Assembly (NCBI RefSeq): GCF_051106095.1
Contig: NC_135783.1
Span: 204,024,472-204,088,471 of the forward strand
Length of the DNA: 64,000 bases
Direction: 5' to 3'
Source: Pogona vitticeps
Taxonomy: Eukaryota; Chordata; Lepidosauria; Squamata; Agamidae
Below the pieces are notes generated by a model, which saw nothing but the letters and a program-made list of their open reading frames with translations, did no database searches and was not told the origin of the DNA. Below are positions 49,787 through 61,804 of this stretch, in pieces (the stretch's first letter is position 1; each line of letters opens with the position of its first letter). The position numbers and the translations under genes were made by a program.

Positions 49787-51790
49787 ATGTAGACAACGGA
49801 AAGCCAGTCCTGTGACAGCACAGCTTCTACCACCACTCTCTTTTAAAACAACGATTGGGACAGTAGTCCTCCAGAGTTTGGAGCCCGGTTTGAATCAACT
49901 CCACCAGCTAATGTCAGGGCGAGGGCAGAAGATGTAGTCCAGCAGCATCCAGACAGCCAAAGGCTTTCTCTCCTTACTCTAGAAGCTGCTCTTTTGTAAC
50001 TAGGATACCCTATTTTTTTTCCTAGTCGTCTTTGAGATCGTTCTCTACCAAGTGAGCCGATTTCAATAACTCTGCCCTACACACAGATCTGTGAAAGCTC
50101 TTTCCAAACTAGGTAAAAAATCCTGGAGTCATCGGTAGCACAGTGGGCTGACTGTTTGGTTTCAGTTGTGCTGGATCTGTGAGCGTGCGCCCCACTCTTT
50201 GCTTCAGCCACCTGTTGACTCCTGAAGGGCCATGGGCTGTTGCCCTACTGGCTGAGCCACTGCCTTTCCAATGACTGGCACTGCAATTCAAAGCCTGGGG
50301 CCTTCTCCTGAAATCAAAAGGGCTGCGAGGCCTGTTGTGATGTCCTACACCCATTTTTTTCAATGTGAAAAGAGTGCTGCTTTTTAACTCGGCCTTGCTC
50401 AGTCCAAAGCACCGCTTGACTCTACAGATCCTTAAACATCCATGACTAACCGAGATAGGTAGCCTAAAAGTTGGGCTCTGTAATGACCTTTGCGGTGAAA
50501 AAAGGACCACCTTTGTGAGATTCCTTGGCACTTATTAGAGAGGACTGACTTTGTTCGACTATGAGAAGGAGAAATGGGGAATACTGAAAATCATACATAA
50601 ATACCAACCATGCTTTCTTCCCAGAAAACTAGGATTCACAGTCTACCTAAATATGATCCTGTCTTTGATCCATATAAAAGGCCAGGAGAAATCAGAAGTA
50701 CTAGTTTCCCTCTTTCTGTAGGACAAATAAGAGAATGAACCACCAGACCAACCCGATGCAGGTAGCTATGAATAACTTTCAGAATTAAAATACTGTATTT
50801 GTGGGTAGTAACGCGCTATTAGAATAGACTAATTTCTTTGAAGCAGGTGGGTAGAGGAAGTTTAAAACAGACCATATTATGCAAAAAGGCTTCACTTACA
50901 TTTCTTTACTAGTTTTTGATTTTTACTGAATGTATTACATTTCCTATTTTTTAAAAAAACTTTATTACTTTTGATCTTGCATCGGATATCATTTCATTCT
51001 TTCTTCAATTCCCCATCTCACCACATTTTTTTTACTACTTTACAGCTTCTGTGGTCCTGTTTAGAGATAACCTCTTATTAAACACTTTATTAAATACCTT
51101 CACTTTCTCAGTTATTCCCTTTTAATCATATGCCTATGTATTTACAGGTTTTTCCTTTATGCAGTCATTTAATCCAATTTTTGTTTTCTTTATTATTTTC
51201 CTTATGTTTAATTCCTCTTACAGCCCTGTGTGTCTAGTTACTGTTTCAGTTTTACCCACTAGTGAGTTATTTTTAACCCAGACTTTTTATCTTCTCTTAT
51301 TACCCTGCTATCCTACGAATGATCCCCAAACAGCCTGACCTTTGCCATGAACAGGAAGGAAAGTGGTCAGATTAACTTTAGATAATTCTTACTGAAAATT
51401 TCATGGCACTTAAGACTGGTGTCTGCCGTGAAGACATGCCCTTTGGTTATACTACACAGAACATCCCCAAGGAGAGGTGGTCTTGTCCTCTGGGGAAACA
51501 TCTTCTGAAGAAGAGGAGGAAATATTAGAACTCAGAAATATCCAAGAACTACATAAGATGATTTACAACTAATTGTATAACCACTCCCCAGAAAGACGCC
51601 TGTGTGGGATTTCTGACAGCTTATAATTTTTATCCCAAATAAGCAAACTCCATGCAAAAACATGGGATACACCCAAATTTATCTATATCATGACTTGGTA
51701 GATACAGCTCTTCAGGCAGCGAAGCCTCCAATCTGTTTTTAGAAGGGAGACAGTAATTTTTCAGTTGGGATCAAAACATAATAATTAACT

Positions 51791-51900
51791 GCATGCTGTC
51801 CAGTCAATTGTGATTTATGGCAACCCTTTCCAGGGTTTTCTAGGCAGAGAAAACACAGAAGTAGTTCACCATTCCCTTCTAGGGCAGGCATTATTTGGGT
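51791..51900 (-). mobile_element. SINE fragment (Sauria-like), tRNA part missing
   Basis: Contains GCATGCTGTCCAGTCAATTG and ATGGCAACCCTTTCCAGGG, followed by AGAAGTAGTTCACCATTCCC. These are the body words shared with the SINE at 27250-27440. Confidence 0.45.
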
Positions 51901-52751
51901 TATAACCTTTTAGCTTTTTTAAAGTGAAAAAAAAAACTGTGATCTTGCTGGTATCACTAATGAGAAGCAAATGCAAATAAATCCTGCACACTTGAAACTT
52001 TGGTCACAAATGCAGGAAGTGAAGTGTTACTCCTATGATGGCATTCAGTTGCTATATTTTTGTAAGAGACCTTACTGTGGGCAGGGGGCGAATTCTAGCA
52101 AGGTCATCATGACCTTGCTCATCTGCCTATGTAATATATATCACAATTTCTCAGCAATATGCTTCTGCATTTTGCACAGGCAAGGGTTACCTTGGTTTTT
52201 CAAAGTTATTTGCTAATCTATATCTCAAATAACAGCTTGGCTCTTGAAGTCAGTCACCAAAGCCAGTTTCTGAACACCAGAATGGAAATCTGATAGAAAG
52301 GCTACCCTTTTTAGTGTGAGCAGGGCAATCCCTACATACTGTAAGTACAGTAATTGAACACAAATCTGATGTCAGCAATTGCAGTGTTTGAAAACTGGTG
52401 GGGAAACACTTCAGTCTCTCAGGCCAACGTCTTCCACACTTCCAGATTCCATTACAAAATCTACTGTCTACTGCCAAGCCCTTAGATATAATCACATCTG
52501 CTCGGACCCACAAGGTAAGGACTCCAAACTCAAGGATGTACAAACAGAATTTCTCAGAGCAAAATGCACATCCAATACAATTAAAGAACAAATTAACTGG
52601 GCAAGATGAACACCCAGAACCAACCTACTTCAAGACAGATCCAGAAGAGAAAATGACAGAACGCTGCTAGTTGTCACCTCCAGCCCTTAACTGAGACCAC
52701 TCACGTGCATCATAAATCATCTCCAAACCATCTTTGACAAGAACACTTCAC

Positions 52752-53330
52752 TTTTTTTATTTTTATTTTTTTTAAATTATTTTAATAAAAAAAAATACAA
52801 AATACACCTTCTACTACAGAAAAGAAAAACTATAAAATACAAAACAAAACAGTGCACCCATCACCCTCAGGACTAGCATTACACTTCATTCCATCCATTT
52901 TCCTTCCAAAATTTCATTGTTTCTTCACTCGGTGTAAACCCCCTCCCTCTCCAAAATACATGTTCTAAAAATACATTCCATATTTTCTTAAAGTCATTAT
53001 TTTTCGTTTGGCCCCTACTTATTTTCATATCACATGTCAGTTTATCATTAATTGCCATGTCCCACAATTCTCTATACCATTCCTCCAGGTTAAATTGATT
53101 TTCATTTCTCCAATTCCTTGCCATAATTATCCTTGCTGCCGTAATCATTATTACTATTAAATCCTTATTTTCATTCGCCAATTGATCTTTACTCATATTC
53201 AATAAAGCTGTTGTTGGGGACATTGGAATATTCAATCCAATTATTTCAGATATTTCTTTAAATATTACTTTCCATTCTTTCTTTCTTTTTTCACATAGCC
53301 ATCACATATGTAAATACGTCCCCTTCTCTT
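52752..53330 (-). mobile_element. L1 LINE 3' fragment
   Basis: A minus-strand frame at 53235-52879 (118 codons) reads ITAARIIMARNWRNENQFNLEEWYRELWDMA and NDKLTCDMKI, typical of the squamate L1 ORF2 C-terminus. An A-rich tail lies at 52795-52752. Short open frame retained, so not very old. Confidence 0.75.
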
Positions 53331-53562
53331 CACTTTCCTAATGTTTTTGGTGACAGTCCTATTCTTCCTTGCAGACAAACACCCTCCCCGCCCACCTTGA
53401 GGAACAACTGTGACACTGACACAGAGATGGGAACTAAATTATGTTGCAAACCCAGATGCCAGCTCTGTCCTTACATCTACTTTAGCAACACAATTACAGA
53501 CCTCCAACAATGACACACACATCATTAGTTCACTTGTTCCTCTGCTAATGTGTGATCTATGC

Positions 53563-53701
53563 CAGTGGTTCTTAACCTTTGTTACTCGGATGTTTTTGAA
53601 CTGCAACTCCCAGAAACCCCAGCCAGCACAGTTGGTGGTGAAGGCAGTTGGTGGGAGTTGCAGTCCAAAACTCCTGAGTAACCCAAGGTTAAGAACCAGT
53701 G
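53563..53701. mobile_element. Short palindromic hAT element (copy F) with perfect 8-bp duplication
   Basis: 139 bp, ends CAGTGGTTCTTAACC and (complement) CACTGGTTCTTAACC. ATCTATGC is present on both sides (53555-53562, 53702-53709). Confidence 0.92.
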
Positions 53702-54029
53702 ATCTATGCCATCCTTTGCCAACAATGCCCTTCTGCACTTTGACATAGGACAAACAGGGCACTCTCTGTGCAAAAGAATCAACAGATCTAAATCTGACAT
53801 CAGGAATCTCAATTAAAAAAAACACAAAACCCTGTTTCAGAACATTTTAATCTACCTGAAAACTCTTTGAATGACTTGCAAGTCACTGTTCGGGGGGGGG
53901 GGCAGAATCAAGAGAAAGGGCTGAGAAGGTATATCCTGATGCTGGAGACCTACTTAAAAGGAATGAATCTCAGTCAAGGGTTCTTAAGGCATTGCCAAGT
54001 GTGGAACACTACATTTATTCACACATTCT

Positions 54030-54180
54030 ATCACTTTATTTATTTATTTATTTATTTACTTATTTATTTATTTAATTTATATGCCGCCCACACTACCCAA
54101 AGGTCTCTGGGCGGCTTACAGCATTTAAAATACAATAAAGTTATGTAGCAATTAAAATACAATTAAAATATATACAAAAT
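54030..54180 (-). mobile_element. L2 LINE 3' UTR fragment with (TTTA)n tail
   Basis: Plus strand shows TTTA repeats, then ATATGCCGCCCACACTACCC and AAAGGTCTCTGGGCGGCTTACA, the reverse of the L2 3' UTR also seen at 61805-61980. Confidence 0.75.
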
Positions 54181-54689
54181 TGCCATCGGACCCACTTGTG
54201 TCACCTATGCTATTGTTCCCTTGTAGACTGATAGTTAATATCCCAACAGCCTATTCCTTTACCAATGAACCACTGACTTTAAAAGTAGCCACTGTGAAGC
54301 AAAGGAACTTCAGAAGATTAGTGAGAGAAAGACTGCTGCGTTATTATACCTTAGGAAATTTCAGTCCTGCAGGAGAGGTGTGAATCTGACAATGGTTTCC
54401 TATAATGCTACATGTGCAGCATGTAGAGTCAGAATATCTATGTTTCAGCAACAATGCTGTGAATGGTAGGTGCTAATAATGTTGTATGCAATATCAATGC
54501 TTTCTGCAACAAAGTCCCCTATACAGTAACCTTAAGCTTACAGTCCTATTCTGGCTATGGGCTCTTTTTCCTCCCCAGAAATTCTGAAAACATTTCATGC
54601 CTCCAATAAAGTGAGGTGTAGTCTATAAAAATCCAGACCACCATGAAGTTTTCTAATCGTTTACATGGCATAGACTGCAAATGCCCGAA

Positions 54690-54832
54690 ACAGCAGATAG
54701 CAGTGAACCCTATATATACAACATACGAGGAGGTGGGACAAAGACCACAAGGCCTGTCCCTTTGTATGTAGGGCTTTAGTAAACCGTGGACAACTGAAAC
54801 TGCAGATACAGTACGGATCCTACTGTACTGTT
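54690..54832. mobile_element. Tigger-like remnant (one end)
   Basis: The stretch AAACCGTGGACAACTGAAAC...GATCCTACTGTA reads on the minus strand as a CAGTAGGATCC-type end, similar to the right end of the remnant at 12334-12738. The other end is not clear. Confidence 0.3.
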
Positions 54833-56435
54833 GCGGGCTATCTTTTTTCCAATGCAAAGTATTTGGGGGCCACATACTTTTTAATGGACAATCAAGAGCT
54901 ACTAACTTTACAAGAGACCTGCTTTTTATTGGTCAATAAAATGGAATGATCCAGCTGCCTGCATTTTGGACTCTACTTACACAGGTTCTAGCTGTGGGGA
55001 CTGTCATGACAAGCTCCTGCATTTCCAAATTTAGCCCTCTCCCACTTGGACGCACACAGATGCTGTCCCAACTCTTCCTCCTCCTCACTGATGCTCACCA
55101 CAAACATGTGCTTAACTTCTAGACGGGCACAGAGGTACCTTCTTACTCACATCCCACGGTGATTAAAGTCCTATATACCGTACTTTCAGCCTTATTCCCT
55201 GAACAGGGGTTGTGTTGAGCCCACACTTTTCTTCTAGTTCTCACCGAGAAAGTAAGCCCCCATCAAGTCTGCACAAGTCTGTTAGCTCGCGTAATAGCAT
55301 GCATGCTACTCTGTAGGAGCCAAGGAGACTCCTGCACACAGTAAACTGCCACAAGCAGAGAGAAGGCTAGGAAATATGCTTCCATCTTGGTATCTAGATT
55401 CCCACATACAGTATAAGGATCTGTTTGTATGGGGAAGCATTTAATCAGGGGAAGGGGGGCTGACACACAGTCTTAAATGACACTGCCTAAATCCAGGATT
55501 ACCACCTCAGTGAAGACTACACTGAAGATCCTGGCTTATACAAAGGAACCTCATGAGCCATCAAAGCTGAGCAGACACAAAGCACATGTTTGGATGAGGC
55601 TTGTGCCCACTTTGTAAGGTGTAGTCCTCCCTGAGGAAGCAAATGAACCCCGAGTACACTTAAAATTGCAGGCTAGGTACCTTCACATGATCAAATGCTC
55701 CCCATACGCATACAGACTCTTTCTGGATGTGTAGAGAAAGACATGGGACCAGGTCAACATGGCTCATGCCAATTAATCTGCTTGCCTGCTACCCCCATTC
55801 CCCCACAATCTACGAATGTTCTGAATGGGTAAAAACCTATACTTACAGAGATCATAATTATATCATCCTCCCCCAAAAAAGCTTCATGGTCCTGCTTTAG
55901 AATCAGATTCCTTGATGCTGAGGAGAGGTTTAGTAGCAACTACACATGCAAGCAAGAGGAAATAACAGCCAGAACCAAATACTTCCAACTACTGTATTAG
56001 TAAAGTGGCCAATTGATGAAAGCTCTCCTATACTATGACACTCTGAAATACATCAGAGCCTTGAGCTCACAGAAGAACAGCTAGGATATGAATGTGCCCT
56101 AAAAATACCTAAAGGACCATGTATTTCCCCACATCTTTTTTGGATTGTTCCCTCCCCCGTGATACCTGCTTGAGGAAAAGTCCATAAATAGGCAAGGGGA
56201 ACATACAGACTTTTATCTGTTATATTATCTATTAGTTACATTCATATCCTGGTTTCCCTTCCCTGAGGCTCAAGAAACTGGACGTGGCTCTCATCCTCCC
56301 TGCCATGCCCCCATATTTTCTCAATAATCCTGTGTGGTAGGCCAGCCAAATGGCCCAGGGTCACCCTGGGGGAGTTTTGTGGCTCTTGAGAGTCCCCTGG
56401 ACTGCAAGGGAGAACAAACCTATCCATTCTAAAGG

Positions 56436-56735
56436 AAATCAACCCTGAGTGCTCACTGGAAGGGCAGATCCTGAAGCTGAGGCTCCAATACTTTGGTCAT
56501 CTCATGAGAAGAGAAGACTCCTTGGAAAAGAGCTTGATGTTGGGAAAGTGTGAAGGCAAGAGGAGAAGGGGGACGACAGAGGATGAGATGGTTGGAAAGT
56601 GTCATCAAAGCGACCAACATGAATCTGACCCAACCCCGGGAGGCAGTGGAAGACAGGAGGGCCTGGCCTGCTCTGGTCCATGGGGTCAGGAAGAGTCGGA
56701 CACGACTAAACGACTAAACGAACGAACGAGAAGCT
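56436..56735 (+). mobile_element. BovB (RTE) LINE 3' end
   Basis: Plus-strand codons give ECSLEGQILKLRLQYFGHLM and RREDSLEKSLMLGKCEGKRRRG, the last part of the BovB protein. A GTCGGACACGACTAAACGAC end and a GAAC repeat follow. 5'-truncated. Confidence 0.85.
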
Positions 56736-57049
56736 AGAATCTGGACCTCACAGAGCTCTTGAACCACAACACCCCCATTCACTTCCCACCAGAGGTCGCT
56801 GGACGCCATCTCTCCCCTCAGGCCTCTCAACGCAGCGAAAGGCTTGGGATCACAGTCACAGCACTGCAGTGCCGTGAAAGCAACACGCCGCCCATTTCCC
56901 GGTGGCCGGTCTCTCCCACATGCTGGTTTATGGCCGCCCCGGTGAGAAAACCCGGGCCGCTCAACCGCAGGGTGTTCGGCATTTGAACTTTTTACAAGTC
57001 CTTATGCCGCCCACCCCCACCCTGGACCGGCCATTTTAGACGCTGCTGT

Positions 57050-58470
57050 CACGCATAAACAGCTCTGTCCTCAGGCCGAGAAGGGGCACGGCTGCGAAAC
57101 CGGACCCTGAAATCACAGAGATGAGACATAAAGTGGAACTCCCACGATTAACACCAAGCCAGGCCGCTGCCAAGTTGCAGCTCCGGGAAGCAGGACCTCC
57201 CTTTGACGGGAAGCCGGGCAGAAAAGAGGGCCAGGAGGATCCTGCCTGCTGCCCGCCATGCGGGGGATGGATGGAGACGGAAGGAGGGAAGGAAGGATCT
57301 CCACCGGGATCCCCAGCATCTACCAGCCCCTCTCGGACCGAGGCCTCTCGGCGGCCATTCACACGTTGCCTCCACGTGGTTTCGACTGCCTTTCGGGGCG
57401 CCCAGCCACGCCGCCCTCCTTCCCCTCCGCCCGCCTCCCCCCAAAGGCGAAACGGCAGCCCGCGATTTCCCCCACCCCACCCCGTTCCCACTCCAGAAAG
57501 TGTGCCGACCCCCCCCCAAAAAAAAACCCTCCCAGGAGGCCCGAATCAGCTCCCTGTCACCGGGCGTCCTCCTCCAGCACTCCCCGCTCCAGGCCTTGGG
57601 CAACCCGCCGCCCTCCTTCCTTCCTCGCCCCAAATGGATGCAGGCGGTAGAGAGCCGTCACGGCGGGTGCTGCGCGGGTTCAAGGCGTACCTTCCCTCCC
57701 CGAGGGGAGAGGAGGCCCGGCTGGGGAGCCCGAGAGCCGCCCCCAGACCGGCGCCCGCACGTGGCGGGAAAGGAGCCAGGCGCCCGCCGCGATCGCTTCC
57801 CCCCCCCCCCACCCAGGCGCGCCCCCCTCCGCAAAGGGGGGGGGGGCCGTGAGCCCGAGATCCGCGGCGCCCACCTTTCTCCCGAGCGGAACGAGGAGAG
57901 TGGCGGCTTTCTTCCCTCGGCGCTTCTCCCTCCTGCAGGCCGCTCCGGCTCGCCTCCCCTTCCGCGCCGCTTTCCGCTCGCCGGGCAGGCAGGCAGGCAG
58001 GCCCAGCAGCCAGTGCGGCGAAGGCAGGCAGGCCGGCCGGCCGGCCGCACCCCCTGCCCGCCCCGGCGCCGCCTCCCCGCGGAAGAGGCGAAGCCTCCGC
58101 CTGCAGCCTCCTTCGGGCCGGGGGCCCGCTTGCCTGCCTGCCCTCCCCGCCATCATCATCATCATCACACACCCCTCGCTCTCCCGCCATCCCGAAGCTT
58201 TGGCCCAGCTGGCGATGGATTGCGGGGTGGGTGCGCGTTGGTTTGCTGGGGGCGACCGCCCGGGCGCGGGGTGTTGCTTTGGTCCGGCGCGGCCGCTTCG
58301 GAAGGTGGGCAGGGGGCGAGAGAAGCAGGCGCCGCACCGGTGACCGGGATCGGGAGCCCGATCCCAGGGCGGGCGGGACAAGAACGGAGCCGCCGCGCTC
58401 CGGAGGGACGGCAAGTGCCCGTGTGGTGGCTCCAGGGCTGCGAAACGGAGCGGCCACCCTGACATTTAGG
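57050..58470 (-). promoter_or_regulatory. SSB: Strong CpG island, probable SSB promoter and non-coding first exon
   Basis: About 1.4 kb of very GC- and CpG-rich sequence. It is the only such island between SSB and the right edge, and SSB needs a non-coding first exon upstream of 49142. Direction and role are inferred; I could not fix the exon or its donor. Long frames here (up to about 419 codons) are composition artefacts. Confidence 0.5.
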
Positions 58471-58744
58471 CGTGGTGTGGAGATCTGTCTCTAGCCCTTG
58501 AAAGTGTTCTCCTCGCATTTTTGTTGGTGATTTATTTTCACCTTGCTGGGTTTATTGCTCTGGAACCAACTATGCTTTGTTTTTAATTGGACTCATTGGT
58601 TTTTGTTCCATGTTGGCTGAAATAATCTCTAAACTGCATCCAGAGTAGGTCCATTGAACCAGTGGGGCAACTCCTCCAAGAAGTGCCATTCCTTCAGTGG
58701 GCCTGCTCTAGTTGCACCGGACTAAACCGAGCAACGGGATTTCA

Positions 58745-58885
58745 GCCCACGTGTACATAAAGCCGCATCCAGCCTATGGTGACCCTGATAGATATGTGGC
58801 ACAGGTGCAGAGTGGTTTTAGGGTTGCGGCACATATGCCAAGTGGGGCCTGAACCCAGCTCTCCTGAATCATAGTCTGCCACTCT
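58745..58885 (-). mobile_element. Diverged SINE fragment
   Basis: Contains GTGTACATAAAGCCGCATCC, TATGGTGACCCTGATAG and CTGAACCCAGCTCTCCTGAA. This layout matches the reverse of a tRNA-derived SINE. Confidence 0.35.
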
Positions 58886-60021
58886 GGTTTAATTGGAGTT
58901 GCTCCCAGCCTTGGTCTGAATCTAGTGGCTAATCCCAGCTAGGTGTGAGGTTTCTTCAGAATCTTTCCCCCTCAGATTTTTGTAAACAAAAACAAAAACC
59001 CAGCCATAGATGACTCCATCACTTTTTCTTCAACAAAAAATAACTCTTGTTTTAACATATTTAACAGATCCCACTCACCAAGCAGTTCACATTTCTCTTC
59101 ACCCATCTTCCCACCAGCACTTTCTTCTTTTCTATCTAAAGGTTCACTTTGTAAAGGGTGAGGAGCAGAACACACATCCTGGGCAGACCTCTTGCTCATC
59201 ACCTTTTGCTTCAGACCTTCTACTTCTATATTCAAGAGGGATGAGGATGGTAACCTCATCCCCTAGGTGGCTCCCAAACCTCCTTGCCTGGGGCCAGCCA
59301 GTGATGGGGTTTGAAGGGACTCCATTTACAGTCTGTAAACCATTTCGTCTTCCTTGTTTGTTGGCCCATTCTTGTTAACAAATATGGGGGGGGGGGGGGA
59401 ATGGCTTACAAAACAGATGTCTGTCTTCAAATAGAAATAGCTTCAAATAGCTTTATAAATCATTAAATTTATTTGCCTTGCAAGCAAAGTGATACTCAAA
59501 ATATCACAACAAATATATTTTTATCATATATCAAGTGAGAAATACCAACTGCTCAGGCTTGATTTAGAAGAAGAGGTGCTAGAAATATGTTACATATGTA
59601 CATTAGCTACTACTAGAACATACTAAAGAAATTCAGAAGAAACTCAGTTTGTGCTTCACAGTAAAGCATTTAATTGTATGGCTCAGTAAAAACAAGATAA
59701 TTATTTAAAAATAATTTGTTGTTTCACAACATCTGGTTATCCTGATGCATAATCTGTACTTTGGACAAGAGGTTATGATTAGATCAGAAAATGAAGGGGG
59801 AAAAAATAACAGTTTCCAGTAGGGAAGGTGCGAGGACAACGATGTATCTTATCTCTGTACCAGTTCAATTTATGTACAGTACTTATCCTACAGAAAGTGG
59901 ACTATAATCTGATTGGGGAATGAACACTGGAACAAAAAAAAGTACCATAATTGAAAATATGCAGATCAGACCACATTGACAGAAGACAACAGTGATCTGA
60001 TATGAGTGAGAAAGGTTGAGA

Positions 60022-60095
60022 AGTTTAGTTTAGTTTAGTTTAGTTTAGTTGATTTATAACCCGCCTATTTGGCCCAACGGACCACTCTAGAATGA
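60022..60095 (-). mobile_element. LINE 3' tail with (TTTAG)n
   Basis: TTTAG repeats followed by GATTTATAACCCGCCTATTTGG, the reverse of a LINE terminal segment (GGCGGGTTATAAATC) and its repeat tail. Confidence 0.45.
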
Positions 60096-61804
60096 GCAGA
60101 AACAAGATTACATCTGAAGGTTAAGAAGCTAAAAATAATGACTACAGAAGAATTGCATAATTTTAGTGAGGACAGTGAAGAAATTATAATTACTGACTGA
60201 CTACAAGCAAGAGATGGGAGTTTCATGCACCTGACAGCTTCAGATGAGAATCCCTCTCCCATGATGGGCTGGTCAACTGCTGGAGGAGGCAGGGACAGCT
60301 CCTGCCAGGATTGGTGCACCACCAGAGCAAAAGGACCATGGTGATGTGTGACAACAGGTAAGTGGGCCAACTTGCTTGGGGGTGTGGAAAGGTCCATGTG
60401 GTAGCTGTGGTGCCATGTTGACAGTGTTATACAAAGCTGTCAAGTGCACAAAGCGCCCATCTCTACATTTTAGTCCAAATATTAACAAGCAAACAAACAA
60501 AAAAGAGACAGCAACTCAGAAATCAAGATATAAAAATGTGGAAGACAACCATAAATGAACTAGAAAAGATAATTAGGAATAGGAGTGTTGCTGAAGACCA
60601 AAGTCAGTATAATTAGATTATTCTGAATTACTATGAATGGATGTTAAAATTGGATTATGAGGAAAGTTGAAAGGAAAACAAATTTGAAATGTTTTGAGGG
60701 CAGCTTTATGGATACCACAAAGAGAAGGTAAGTGTGTGCTAGATGAAGTAAAATCTGAACTCTCACTAGAACTCAACATATACAGCGGATATTGTATCTC
60801 AGGTATATGAGAAGACAAGACTCACTGGAAAACGCAGTAATGCCAGGACAAGATGAAGGTAGTAATGTGGCAGAAGAAGGAAGTCAGTGAAGGAAGCCAT
60901 CATCCTCAGCTTCTAGGGCCTGAGCACAGACTGTTAATAAAATGCAAACTAGAGCAGACACACTCAATGGAATTTACATTAGTGTTGACTTGCCATTCAG
61001 TTATTTGATAAGACATGTATAATTATTTTTTTCACACACGGTACTTCTTTTACCACTTAAAAAAACAGCTAGTAGAAACCCATATTGCCACATCTGTCTC
61101 CTACTCTAATCATTACTCAAGCATTTTAATAAACAATCCCTATAAGTTTTAAGAGTTCTTATGTTTGGATGCTGTGTTGTTACAATATCTCATATCATTT
61201 TCAACCAGATAAAATTTTCTTGTGAGAGTCTCTCTCCCTGCTGCACTTTAACCATGGCATTTATTGCAAAAATTAAATAATAACGTAAATATGCCAAATA
61301 TACATAATACATATATTAAACTCTCATTTAAGTGCAATACCTGCAGTCATGCTACAAGAACCGGACAACAGTACTTACAAATACATTTCCATTTTTATAA
61401 ACAAAACAAAAGATTCAAGGTGTGCTTCTAACATTTAAATCAAACAAATCATGAATAAAACAGTGGTACTCTATGAACATTTACTGTCTTTGCGCTAGAA
61501 TCATTGTGAAATTATATTGGTAAAGCTGTTAGTGACATCTTTGGTATCTTTGTATTGGTGGAACAGTCTTTAAAAAATGGGGAATAACTTGAGATTTCAG
61601 ATTCTTTCACCTATTTACCTTCTTATTATATACTATAGTGCTAATGCCTTTGACTTAAAAGATAGAGTCCCCAGCCTATGAAATGATTCATAAGTTTAAA
61701 TTATTTCTTGATGTCAAAATCTTGATATTTGTACAGGTCAGCTTGCATCAAATGCTACAATGAGCAGAACTTTCTAAAATACATAGCCTGTAGTACTTCT
61801 GACT

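Larger units (their letters stand above)
49143..57050 (-). other. SSB: Probable SSB 5' intron / upstream region
   Basis: If the first SSB exon lies in the CpG island at 57.0-58.5 kb this is an intron of about 8 kb. It holds two hAT elements, an L1 tail, an L2 tail, SINE pieces and a BovB 3' end, listed separately. I see nothing else supportable. Confidence 0.5.
58471..61800. other. Intergenic region
   Basis: No host gene recognised. It holds a SINE remnant near 58745-58885, a LINE 3' tail with TTTAG repeats near 60022-60095, and an unidentified minus-strand frame at 58972-59259 with a donor-like GTGAGT (see findings). Confidence 0.55.

Noticed and set aside
57121-58518. Long overlapping frames of up to about 419 codons on both strands
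   Set aside because: They lie in a very GC-rich CpG island where stop codons are rare, occur in several frames at once, and have proline/arginine-rich composition with no domain.
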